The notes under the pieces were generated by a model. It saw only the letters and a program-made list of their open reading frames with translations, was not told the origin of the DNA and made no database searches. Positions 1-13,200 of a stretch of 64,000 nt of DNA are shown here, in pieces (position 1 is the first letter of the stretch; each line of letters opens with the position of its first letter). The DNA lies in contig OX422210.1 in the NCBI GenBank assembly GCA_949130495.1, forward strand, positions 499,325,760-499,389,759. The letters run 5' to 3'. This stretch comes from Sambucus nigra. Its lineage: Eukaryota; Streptophyta; Magnoliopsida; Dipsacales; Adoxaceae. Both the position numbers and the translations under genes were made by a program.

Positions 1-25
1 TATCTCATGGTATCATACAATGCAG

Positions 26-154
26 GCAAAAGGATTGTTATCTGAATATCAACAAAAATATAACAGTGCAAGGGCCGTCTACAGGGATCGAAAAAAATAT
101 GTTGACGAGATTGATTGGAATATGCTTGCTGTACCGCCATCCGGTTCTTACAAG
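26..154 (+). CDS. CSTF77: CSTF77 exon a
   Basis: This exon has 43 codons beginning [20 protein letters not shown] and ending AVPPSGSYK. The acceptor is TGCAG at 21-25. An open frame continues upstream to base 2, but plant CstF77 has other residues there, so I start at 26. It ends in phase 0 at AAG followed by GCAATC, a GC donor. Reading on would meet a stop at 167-169. Confidence 0.9.
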
Positions 155-3100
155 GCAATCCCTTTTTAGTTTTTATTTTCTTTAAGATCATATGTATGCT
201 GTCTTCATTGTACTGGTTGTTTTGTTAATAAAATCTACCGCATTTGTTTCTTATAGTACTTGAAGGGTTCCCACAATATGAATTCAAGCGTTTCTTATCC
301 TGCTATAATCCCCCCATCCATCCCCATCCCTCCCCCCCCCCCCCCCCCCCCCAACACACACACACACCACCCACAAATCAACTTGCCTCCACTTCTCTGT
401 TGCATATCACTAAATTTTCCATTTAAACAAATCTGTATGTGTTTCTAGTAGCTGTATGTAATTTATTATGGCCCTCCTACAGGAAGAACAACAATGGATG
501 GCGTGGAAAAAGTTTTTAGCCTTTGAAAGGTAAGAAATGATCCAATTTCCTTTTGTAAATTGTATGAGTATATACATATCCTTTTGGAGGGTTTGGGGGA
601 AGTGAAAAAAGATCACTTAATTGAATAGAATCACAAAGGGGATAAGGGTATGCTATTTTAGTCATAACATGCAAAGTGTTATTAGGTATATGCATAGTTG
701 TCAAAATCGTCCGATTCGATTCGATTCCATGTTAAAACGATTCGAATCAAAGTTAGAATCGGATATGAACAAAAAATCGTACGATTCGATACAGAATCGT
801 ACGATTCGATTCGGAATCGGGAATCGGCCATTATACCGATTCATAAAATGGGCCCTTTTTCTCCCACGTGTTCAGCACACGTTTTTTTTTTTTTTTTTTT
901 TAAACTCATTTAACATACCTTACGGCCAAAACGAACAAAATCCCAACCCTAAACATACCTTACGGCCAAAAAAACCCTACTTCTACCAAGCCCTCTTGCC
1001 GAAAGCCTTTATTTCAGCCAATTCGAGCACTTCCGGCTGCTTTTCTTCCCAATCGAAGGTAAGTTTGTTATTTTTTGTTGTTTATTTGATTTTGTTGTTG
1101 GTGTTTCTCTCTTATGATCCTTAAGGCTGCCTTTTTTTTTTTTTTTTGGGTTAAAAACCATACGGTTTTTGTTTCCCTCATATTGGCCCTTACGTTTTTT
1201 ATTTTTCTCTTATAAAACCATACGTTTTTTTGTTTTTCTCAGTTATTTTGTTGTTTTTTACTTATAAAACCATAATTGGGCTTTTTTTTGTTATAAAATC
1301 ACAAGTAATTTATGTTTTTTTTTTTTTTTAGTTTTTAGTTATAAAACCATATTTTTTTTAGTTATAAAACCATAACTAAAACCTTCTTTTAGTTACAAAA
1401 AACCGTATATAAAACCTGTTTTTTTTATAAAACCATATTTTTTTTAGTTAACCATAAAACCTATTTTTTTTTTAGTTATAAAAACTGTTTTTTTTGTGTT
1501 ATAAAACCATATTTTTTAGTTATAAAAGCCATATAAAGAACTTGTTTTTAGTTATAAAAAACACATATAAAACCTATTTTTTTTTAAGTTACAAAACCAT
1601 ATATAAAACCTGTTTTTTTAGTTATAAAACCATATTTTTTTTAGTTAACCATATATAAAACCTGTTTTTAGTTATAAAACCATATATAAAACCTGTTTTT
1701 AGTCATAAAAAACACATATAAAACCTATTTTTTTTTTAGTTATAAAACCATATGTTTTATTTGCATATGTTTTATAAAACCATATTTTTTTTAGTTATAT
1801 TTGTTGTATTTGCTTAAATTTTTTAGTTATTGTTTGAGTTGTTTATTAAATAAATTGATATTGATTTGTAGGTTGTTTGATCTTTGAAAATCAAAATGGT
1901 AAAGTCAAAGAGCAAGAAAGAAAACGATCCAACTTGGTCTCATTGCACCAAGGTGAATGAGAACAATAGAATGCAATTGAAATGTAACTATTGTGGAGCA
2001 ATAAAATGGGGAGGAGTTTTCCGAATGAAACAACATTTTGCCGGGACTCATAGCGATACTAGTATGTGTGAACAATGTCCCGAGGCCGTTATATTATTTT
2101 TTCAAGAGTATTTGTGTCAAAATACTACTTCCACGGTTGGTAGCAATCAAAGTCAAGCAATTGTTGAAGATGAATGCTTTCAAGGGGGGAACGATGATGA
2201 GGGAGGTTCGACGGGGAAGGCGAAAGGGGGAATGGATAGGTTTGTTATTAGGGGGGGTGGGGGAAAGGGTAAACAACTAACCATGAATCAAATGCTAAAG
2301 GATAGGGAGCCGGTGTGTAAGGATATATTGAGGTTTTTCTATAAGAATGCTCTATCATTCAATCTTGTGAAGTGTCCACTTTTTAAAAAAATGTTGGTGT
2401 CGGTTGGAGACTATGGAAAGGGATTGAAGCCCCCTAGCTATCATGAAGCTAGGGTCACGTATTTGAAAAAGGAAGTGGAAAATGTGCATAGCTTGTTGGA
2501 GAGGTATAAAAAGGAATGGAAAAAAACGGGGTGCACTTTAATGTCGGATGGGTGGAGCGATGGAAAATCAAGATCGCTCACTAACTTTTTAGTGAATAGC
2601 CCAAGCGGGACGGTTTTTCTTAAATCCGTGGACACCTCCTCGATCATTAAGGATGCGGTGAGATTGTTTGAGTTGCTTGATAGTATGGTGGAAGAGATTG
2701 GGGAAGAAAATGTTGTGCAAGTGGTGACGGATAGTGCATCGGCATATGTAGCCGCGGGGAGGTTATTGGAAGAGAAAAGAAAGAATTTATTTTGGAACCC
2801 ATGTACCGCCCATTTGATTGATTTGATGCTTACCGACATTGGTAACTTGCCTATATTTCAAAACACAATTACCAAGGCAAGAGAAGTTACCGTGTATATT
2901 TATAGGCATACATGGGTGCTTGATTTGTTTAGAAGATTTTCAAATAAGAGGGAACTTACTAGAGCGGGAGCAACTAGATTTGCCACTTCCTTTCTAACAT
3001 TGAAGAGTTTTGGAGAAAATAAAGGGGCATTGAGGCGTATGTTTACGTCGGTTGATTGGATGAATGGAACTTTTGCCAACAAGGTGGATGCGAAGAAAGT

Positions 3101-4167
3101 GGAGGGTATCATTTTATGTGACACAAATTTCTGGAAAGCGATTAAATATTGTTTGAAAAGTGTACATCCACTTTACAAAGTTTTGAGGCTTGTTGATGGA
3201 GATGCAAAACCGGCAATGGGTTACATATATGAAGCTATGGATCGGGCGAAGGAGCAAATTGCGATTAATTTTAATCATGTTGAGAGGAGATATATGAAGA
3301 TTTGGAAAATAATTGATACGAGGTGGGATCTCCAACTTCATAGGCCACTTCATGCCGCGGGATACTATTTAAACCCAAGGTAGCATGATTTATATTAAAT
3401 TCTTTACTTGAAAATTCAATTATATTCTAACTTATATTATATAAAGGACTAAAATATATTTTTTGTTTATATTTGAAGATTTCACTTCAGTGATGACTTT
3501 AAGGCCGATAGAGAGGTGAAGCGTGGTTTGTATGACACTATAGAGAGGATGTGTTCGGACACCGATACAATTATCACCGTACAAGAGCAAATGGATAAGT
3601 TTAAAACGTGTGCGGGATTGTTCGGTAGAAGTTCGGCAACGCTAACGAGAGATAAAAAACAACCCGGTGAGTTTATATGTTACTGATTTTTTTATGTTAA
3701 TTTATATGTTGCTGAAATTTTATATTATTTTGTTTATGTAGCCAATTGGTGGGAAAGTTTTGGTGAAGATGTACCGGAGCTTCAAAAGATTGCTATACGA
3801 GTTCTTAGTCTCACATGTAGTGCGACAGGTTGTGAGAGAAATTGGAGCACATTTGATCATGTGCATTCCAAGAAAAGAAATCGTTTGGAGCAACAAAGGT
3901 TGAATGCTCTTGTTTTCGTGAAGTATAATCTTCAACTTGAAATGAGACGAGAGCAAAGGAGAGAATGTGGTGACTTCGATCCAATCTGTCTATCCGATAT
4001 GGAGGACGATGATGAGTGGATCACTGAGAGGGATATAGAAGAACCATGTCTTCCCACCGACCATTCATGGTTGGATGTTCACGAATGCTTCCAAGATGAA
4101 GGGCCTAGCAAAAAGAGGAAGCGAGGTGAAAATATGTGGAATTATTATAATCATCGTTTATTTGTTA

Positions 4168-4208
<41 letters not shown>

Positions 4209-7200
4209 TAATCTTATTGTTAATAATATATGTCAAAATTATTTTGTGTTGTATAGGGCCAAGAGGAAGCGAGGTGAAAATATGTGGAATTATTATAATC
4301 ATCGTTTATTTGTTACTAATATATATATATATATATATATGCTAATCTTATTGTTAATAATATATGTCAAAATTATTTTGTGTTGTATAGGGCCAAGGAA
4401 TTTAAATGCCAAGGGAAAAGGCAAACAAGTGGTAGATGATGATATTGAAATTCTTGATGATGAGGACGATGATGAGGATGAAGAGGAATTTGAAGAAGGG
4501 GGAGATCAAATTATCATAGAGGAGGATGATGATGACGACGATGATGGTGATTTGGGCCTTGATGATGATGATGAATGAAGAAGAATGATCATTGATGATG
4601 ACTTTTTATGATTTATTTTTGTTTTTTACATTTTCAAGCTTAAAACAATTGAGAACATGTGCTATGGTTAATTTTTGGGCTATATTTTGGTATATTATCA
4701 TGTGCTATGAGTAGGTTTTTGTCATATTTTGCTTAATTACCAATTCTATAGTGTCAAATCCCATTTACGTATGTTTTATTTCATTTTTATCATTTGATTC
4801 CGATTCGACCGGTTCGATTCACGATTCGATTCGCGATTCGCGATTCGGGGGGTAAACGATTCACGATACGATTCACGATTTGACAACTATGGGTATATGG
4901 TTGTGGAGGTTTCTTAGGGAGGAGGCCCTGTGTTTTAAAATCATTAGGCAAAAGTATGAAGTGAATGAGAATGAGTGGGATTCTAAATAGGTTGTTCCCT
5001 TCTATTTGCAACCATCTTTTGTTCTCTATTAATTTTGTTTCCGATTTGGAAAAAATTAGGTTGAACCAATGTTGTCTGGAAGTGGATTACTTCTATGCGT
5101 GGTAATGGTTCGGGTAAATGGCACGTTACTGTGCTTGTATTAGGAACATTGGTGGGTAGACTTAGTTGGGATGCTATCTCGGTTCACGGTTGTCTCGGAA
5201 CTATTTTTTGTATCTTTTGGGTACCATAAAGTACACCCAAATACACATATACTCAATGTGTTTATTTTATTATTTTTTCTATTAGGCACTTAGTATTGGA
5301 GTACATAATTTTCTGTCGATCTGCTTGGTATGGAGAAATGCGACAGAAATTTACAGCATATATGTTACATTTCTCGTCTTTCTTTGTTGTTCTCTTCTTT
5401 TCTTCAGGGCAAAAATGGGACATAATAATTGGAGATTTGGGCAGCCAAAATACCCTAAAAAGATATGCAAGATATGGAACACTGTAGCGGGGTGGGGGAG
5501 CATCTTGTAAAACTGGGTTGAACAAGGTTCCTTTTAGAAACTCTTAAGACGCTTCTCTATCATGGGATGCTTCCTTTTAGAAGTGGGGAATGGGTTTAAT
5601 TTTTGGGAAGAATTTTGGAGGAGGGATTCCCTTACCGTTCTTTGCTTTCAAATCTATGCAGTATTTTTGAACCACAATTCTACCATTTCATCATTATCCT
5701 TGGTAGATCAAAATATTGTTTATCCTTTATATTGAAGATTTCAAAGAAATTTGAAAGATGTTGATACCAGGATATGCTTCTCTTCTTAGTTTGAGTGAGG
5801 GCTGTCACCTAATTCTGGATATGGTGGGTAGTAGGAGATGGTCTTTGAGTTCTGAGGGCTTCTCACGTAATTCATTTTTTTTAGTTCTTGATTAATGGCC
5901 CTTCCTATCCTTGCTTTGCACCTTTTAGCGTGATTTGGGCCGCTGGTATCCCTGTTCAAGTCCATGTGTTTTCTTGGCTTGTGGCACATGGTAAATTCAA
6001 CATTTATGAAATTTTACAACGCAGACCTTGGAAATGCCTATCCCCTTCTTGGTTCTGCCTGTGCAAGTACAATGATGGGAATTTGGGCCATCTTTTACAT
6101 GCATTGTCGTTTCGTCCATTTCCCTTGAAACAACAGAAAAAAAAATGGGTAGATTTGATTCTGATGGAGCTTGGGAATATTGAATACTTATCGTCTTTGG
6201 GGAAGGGGGATCTTAACTATTTTTGTGGGCATTGTGGAATGGGAGGAATAATAAAAGTTCCAAATGCAAAGACTAGGAAAAATGATGGCTGTGGGAAAGG
6301 AAAACTTCAGGTCCTCTCTCTGAGCTTCATTGATTATCTTCAGATCCTTTCGCAGCTGAGTGGGATAAGGCTTTAGCCACAGGTAATTAAATCTCTCTGT
6401 CAGTTTAATGGGACAATTGGGAGCCAGAGGCTTCAGCGGTTGTTGGACAATTTGCTGATGTCTTTTATTTCAAGACATTGAGCTGTGTTTTGGTACTGAA
6501 TGGTGCAATAGATCTCATCTTAAGGTCTGTTTTGGATATTTGATGTACTTTCTGTAATGTATTTAGATGGACTGCTGGTCCATACCAGAGCTATAGTTTC
6601 CTACTTCTGTATTGTCATTCGGGAGTCCTAAGACCGTGTTATCATCAAAGTCTTGTATTCCTTAAAAATGATGTGCTTTATGAAGATTTTTGGTTGAGTG
6701 TTCCATCTTGTGGGATTTTCCCCTTATCAAAATTGTTTTAGGACATGTTTTTTTAGATTTTTAATAATCCAAGTATAGGAGGGTAGCGAGTGCCGCACAG
6801 GTGATTAGAGAGAACGCCCCTTGAGGACCCAAGACGTAACTTGTCTTGGAGAGTGTTTTCTGAAGCGAAATGAGAGAGCCAAGTGACAGAGTTGAATATG
6901 TTCACACACGACACATAGATTTTGTGGTTCTGCAAAACCGATGTCTACAATGGGTGTTTGGGTGTTTAATTTCATAGATGTGATAAGCCCAGACTATTAC
7001 GAGAGGAGGAGGAGGAGGAGGTGGTGGGGGGGGGAGGGTAAGAAGACTCTTCACCCTCAGAGATTTCTCAATAGAATAATACAAAGAGGTTGTGGTTCTA
7101 TCTAATGCTGGTTACGAGATCAGCCCCCTGATCTCTCTCCCTCGTTGTTCTGCTCCTTATTTGTTATGTGGAGAGGTCCTTCTATAGGAGCCTTGCAAGC

Positions 7201-10200
7201 GGGTCTTAGCTTGAAGCTACTGCAAGAAGGGTCCACATTATAAACCCCCACACCAAGAATTTGTAAGTTTAGGCCGGTATCTTGCCGATACACACCCAAA
7301 CATGCATAGATTGATTCGCGGCTTGGAATTGGTTACGCTATTGTTGAAACTGACTTAACTCGGCCGATACCGAGTTAGTGCGGCTGCAACGTTGAACCGT
7401 GTTCACAAAAGAGAGACAACTTTATGTGGGAGTCTAACTTATCCTTACAGCCAGACTAATACTGTTCCAATATTTGTTGTAGGTAATTATATTATACAAG
7501 CGAGGTTTCGTTTTCAACCTCCTCCAGTTGTGCGGTTTATTGTTGATTAGGTTCTCATTGTTTCATTAGAGGAGGCATATAGCCTGTTTGGAAGAAACTC
7601 AGAATTTGGAGGTCATGCCACTTACAGTCCTAATGATTCAGTGAAAATTGTATTTAGCTTACTTTTGACAAGATTTCAAACTCCTGGCTTCAAGTATTTC
7701 TTATAATTTTCTGAAAATAGTGCGGAGAAAAGACCTTATAGACTCGTGACCTCAATGACTAATGGTACTGCTTTTGTTTCATGAGAAAACCACCTGAGTT
7801 TCAATTTTTATTTTATTTTCTCTCCTGTTTTTATTTGCATACGTTATGTTAAATATAAATCCATGTGCCCAGAGTTCATTTCTGTGTCTTTCAGTTCTCA
7901 TCTTGCTGCTTATTCTCTCAGCATCCTCGTCTCAGCTTATTTCTTTTTCTTCATTAATAGTTAGCATTCTGTCATAGAAAGCATGGCAATGCCAATTTAT
8001 GTTTCTTTATGCATGGCAGGAATCAATCTTAAAATTTGTAGCTAAAAATGTCTCTTGACATATTTTTTTACCTTGCTAGTTAATCTAATTATATTACTTT
8101 AATTTCAGAGAAAATCCTCAAAGGATAGACAGTGCATCTGCTAATAAACGAATTGCATTTACATATGAGCAGGTAATCAAAATATAATTACTTATGTTTA
8201 TTATAGTATTTAAAAATTGTATCCTTGTTGTATAGATACTTCTATAGAGTTTGTTGCATATTTTTTTTTAAGAGCTAGATATTAAATTGTGGCTTGCAGC
8301 TAAGGGTTGATTTGTTTTCTCCTCCTTCACAACTTCCATAAAACAGTAAATCCACTCCCTTCTTAAGTAAAGGCCCATCACGTCAATCTCTCTAAACACC
8401 TTATTCCATGGAAAATATGAAACTGAATAATGAACAAGTACATGGTCAAGATTCTCTTCCACTTTTATTTATTTATTTTTAGTTGTTACATAAAATCACT
8501 ATTGAAGGCATAGACGCATCGGTGATATCCTCATTTGCAATATATCACAGGTATAATTTTTCATGTGGCACCAGCCATGGAAAAAAACAGCACTTTGGTA
8601 GGGATACTGCTTCCAGTATCAATTTTAATGCTGGAAAATAAGGAACAAAGGAGAGACTTCAATATGCCATGAAAAATGAACTATAAGAGAACCCCTCCCC
8701 CTCCAACAACTATTTTTTCCTACCTCTAGACCTTGGATTCAAAAGAATCCTTCCTTATTTTTAGAGCATTCAAATTTCTTCTGAATGTTTGGTTTTAAGA
8801 AGCTATGTTGGAAGATCTTCTTGAGGCCAAAGAAATGATAAACATTTTGTGATGTTAAGACACATGATAAAACTGAAAAACAAGGACTCAAAAGATGAAT
8901 TACCGATCCAAATAGCTTTAAAAAGAGATAGTTTCCCCCTTCCGCTACAGAAAGAGACATAAAGAGACACACCTTAGGAAAGAATCCAGACTATGAGAAA
9001 TGAATTTCTAAGGGATCCTGAAAGAGCTTTGTTCAATACGTTTAGAGAGTCCCACCAATTATTTCTCCATTACATATTTGTTCATAATATTAAAAATCCA
9101 AAGGGAATCTCGTTCAAAGATCTTCACAACCATTTGCCAGCTAAGGCTTGTTGATAAGTATCAAATTTCCAATATCCAATCCCATTTTTTGGTTTTATTC
9201 ACTAATTTATAATTGATAAATGTTATTTTCTTTCGTTCCTCACAATAATGCCACAACAAATCCTTCATTATTTTTTTAGTAAATAAATTAGCTACTCTAA
9301 TGGGAATTCTTAACAAAGGCAAAAAATGTGGCGAGTGCTACTTATAACAGCTTGTGTTAAATTGGGGCGACCCCCTCTCCCCCCGGACAAACACCCTTCT
9401 GCTCCATCCATTCATCCATCCATATAATCTTTTTCTAATCTTATCAGGCGGCGATGATCAATGTCACTGCAGTTTCCTCCAAGAGGCGCAGACCCAAATA
9501 TTCTAAAAGCGACTCATCTATTCTACATCTTGCCGATTCTAAATGAATTTCTTTCATATTAATCCCAACCACTACACTTTTTCGCATGTCAATTTCCAAT
9601 CCTGAAAAGGGCTTCTTTTTGGGTGTGCTTTTTTTTTTTTTGTTTTTGTTTTATTGGGCGACACCAAATTATCGAATTTACTTTCCTCTACTACAACCTA
9701 TGAAGCACGGACACGTCATATGTGTTTTGACACGCGATATGCGACACGTGATTGGTCCAAAAACTAGGATACGACACGCTGTGATAAGCTATATATAATA
9801 TATGTATATATTAATGAAATAAAATAATTTTTTACCATAAAATACATTATTAGAGCATTCATAACATGGAATTAAGAAAATGGACCATACAATACAAATT
9901 TAAACAAACTTTGACATTAAGAATCATTAATAAAGCATAATCACCATCACATGTCGGAGCGTGTCGCGTGTCCGATTTGAGTCAAAGTTGGACTCGTGGC
10001 TTTCGGGAGAGTGTCTGTGTTTCATAGTGTCCGATACGACACGTTGCCATGAGAAATGTCCGTGCTACCTAGACTACAACCATGGTTCAAAGTAGCGCCC
10101 GAGTCAACTCGGAATCGCTGGCCGGCGCACCGATAACGAGTCACGATTAAAAAGAACAGAAATCGGGTGAATGCTGTAAGTAGCGGCGAAATAGTGCCCA

Positions 10201-13200
10201 TTCCGAGTTATCTCGGGGTAATCTCGGCCGATACAACCGAGATAGAGCCGATCTCAGCCAAGACGTTTGTTTTCAAAGAAAAAAAATGAACGATCTAAAG
10301 AAAGACGCGGTCAATCTTGTCGTTGAAATTAGCGCAGATTTTTTTTTTCTCAAGGATAGTTATGCAACTGAAATGTAAAGTCTAGGGTTTTGTGGGTTGG
10401 AAAGGTGTAAATTGGTAGGGGTAATAAGGTGATGTGCGTGGCTATTACGCTGCCACGATTCTTTTATTTTTTTAGTGGCAGAGATTTTATGCAACTAAGC
10501 TTTTCTTAGTTGGAATGTTGGATCCAACAACTTATTGGAGTCCAACTGTAATGTTTTATCTTTCCATTTTTTTGAATCCCAACTTGGACAATAAAAAACC
10601 AGCCTTTCGACTTCTTTTATTTCGGAAAAAGGATTTTATTTGAGTCCAGCTGTCTTCTTTCAACTATTTTTTGCTTTAAAAATAAAAGACACTTGACATT
10701 TACTTTCATTAAAAGAGCTAACTTTTACTTTCATTAAAAAAATTATATTAGTTACACTTATTTAATTTTTTTAAATAAAAATAATGATCGATTTTCAGTT
10801 ATAAAATCAATACTTTTTTTTTAGAAGAAAATATAGTAGTATAGTACTATTTTTTTCAATAAAAAGATTTAATAGTTTTTATAAAAAAACATATTTTTCG
10901 GGTTTTAATTTCTACTAAAAGTTAACAGTTTTTTATGAACATACACACAGAAAAACAAAAACTAAAAATTAACAGTTTCTTAAACAATGGTTGTACACTT
11001 TTACAAAATTAGTAAAATTCCATAGAAAATTATGAATCTCTTAATTCATTTGTACAAAATAATATTATTAATATTTTTGTTTTTCATTAATTTTTTGAAG
11101 ATAAACCGAGAAGAGGTGTTAAAATGTTTTAAAAAGTGTTTAAAATAGTACAAAACATAATATTGTTCATTTTTTTGTATAAAAATGTTTTAATTTTAGC
11201 AAAATGTTTTAATAGTGTATATTTTTGTCAAAAACAGTTTTTTTACATTTTTGTACAATAACATTTTTGTACATTTTTATAAAAACACAAACTACATTTT
11301 TATAAAAATACAAACTACATTTTTGTTCATTTTTTGTATATTTTTGTAAAAACATTTTTTTACAAAAATGTTCTTTTGTACATTTTTTGTAAAAAATGTA
11401 AAACAATGTTTTAATTTTTGTAAAATGTTTTAATATTGTACATTTTTATAAAAAAAACATTTTTTTGTACAAAAAATACAAACTACAACTACAAATGATT
11501 TATTATGGAATATTGAATTTGACAAGTCCTTCGCACTTCAGTATAACCTATTGTACAATGCAATGCATATTAAATGATTGTTTTTGAACATATTTGATTG
11601 GTCCACATTGTTAATCTTATTTTTTAAAAAATTTCTATATTTTTTTCGAAATTTTTGGTGTATCTTTGCGTATCTCCCGATACCGCGACCGAGTTGAAAA
11701 TCGAGTGTCCGACACCGGGACCGATACCGAGACTTTGAACCATGACTACAACAACCAAAGTGAACAAAAACAGGGCAAAAGATCCCGTATCTAAACCCCT
11801 TTATGACACCCCGCCTATTATAACCACGGGTGATAAGTCCTTTATTAAAACAAACAGGAATCTCATTTGGTTCATTCTTAGCATCACTGTCGAAAACTTT
11901 TTTAATTTACTATTCACCTAGGTTAAATTAAGCCGGTGCCAATTTTTATCATGCATTAATATAACAACATGCGAAAATTAAATACATTCACCAAACCATC
12001 CACACAAAATAATAATCTGAACCAATCACATAACGAATAAATGAATAAATAATAACGAATAAACCATCAATTCCCAAATAAAATTCAACTACAAGTCTAA
12101 GGCAAATAAAACTGAATCTGAATAGAGTCTCATAATTAAACTGAAGAAGTAAATAGTCTGAAGGGCAACACGCCCAAATGAAATACTGAATGAAACTCCT
12201 AAATTCAGAATGAATAATTGAAGCATCTAAGCAAACTCCTGCAAGCCTCCACAAGTGCTACAGCTACGCATCCCTGGAAAGAATTATCAAGTTTGGCGTC
12301 CTTGTGTCTGGACACCTCAAAGGTTTTGAAAAATGGATTTGGCAGGGTCAGAGTCTAAGAAAACTATTTGAAAATATTTTGCAAGTATTTAAACAGTTTA
12401 AAACAGTTATTAGACACACGTGTTGATTCCACGCACACTCCCTTGAGTTCCTCGCCTCTCATCTAAAGTGCACGCCTAATGCATCCTACCTAGGTATGCT
12501 ACCCAGCCCAACTAGATAACGTATCTAAATAATATCAATAGGTCTAGCTCCCTCGTATTACACATATGACACGCTACCGCAATATTAATAATATATATTA
12601 CCTGCAAATTATTATTATATATTACCTGCAAATTATTATTGAGTCATTTATTTAAGTCTAGTCACTTATTTTACTTTTAGATATGCACCATTTATCGATT
12701 CTCCTATCACACATAAGTAGATCAATCACGTTTGTATATATTTATCACACATATAATATATACAACTATAGCATCCCCCGAAATGACCCCTGTGATGCTA
12801 GCATACTTTGCTATTATGTCCATGCACCTCTCGTACCAAATTATGGACTATCAGTTCGAAATGTCTCCTCGAACCCTCAATCAAACAACACATAATGGAG
12901 GTGAACATAGTTCTAAGCCTTTGGGCTACACACATACCTAACGTACCCAAATGACCTGCCAGTCTCACTAATACAATGCACATAGTGAGCCGTCCTAAGT
13001 TTTATGTTCTAGGGTACACATCCAGACCTCACTGGAATCGTCAAAGGTGAGATCGCCCTCTGCTCGGAACCTCCCGTGATAACAGGCAACATAGGTATGT
13101 TCACACACAATCAAATCACAACAATAGGTATTCACACTACCTATATATACATATTATTCAGTAGGTATACACACAACCCATCATATCAACCTGTACGTAT

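Larger units (their letters stand above)
693..4891 (+). mobile_element. hAT-family DNA transposon, family A, nearly complete
   Basis: The element is flanked by a perfect 8-bp target duplication GGTATATG (685-692 and 4892-4899). It begins CATAGTTGTCAAAATCG and ends CGATTTGACAACTATG, which are inverted repeats. Subterminal regions are full of GATTCGAT/ACGATTCG-type short repeats on both sides, as is usual for hAT transposase binding. Inside are a probable non-coding leader exon ending at 1058 (AAG/GTAAGT), an A/T-rich intron with acceptor at 1870-1871, and a spliced BED-zinc-finger transposase gene. It lies in CSTF77 intron 2, in the same orientation as the gene. Intact ends, perfect duplication and a long open transposase frame suggest a fairly young and possibly active copy. 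Confidence 0.95.

Noticed and set aside
1..25. Upstream extension of the first CSTF77 exon in the same frame
   Set aside because: The frame is open, but the residues do not fit plant CstF77 and a good acceptor TGCAG ends at 25.
244..448. Proline/histidine-rich small frames
   Set aside because: They come from the poly(C) and CA repeat in an intron.
621..1124. Open frame of 167 codons at the start of the hAT-A element
   Set aside because: It spans the octamer, the terminal repeat and poly(T) runs, has no domain, and is explained by GATTCG repeats.
7000..7038. G-rich tract as a quadruplex regulator
   Set aside because: It is a simple (GGA)n to poly(G) slippage tract in an intron; nothing links it to a function.
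7345..7403. Short stretch resembling hAT-B ends (CTCGGCCGATACCGAG, GTTGAACCGTG)
   Set aside because: Too short, and no paired end or octamer was found.
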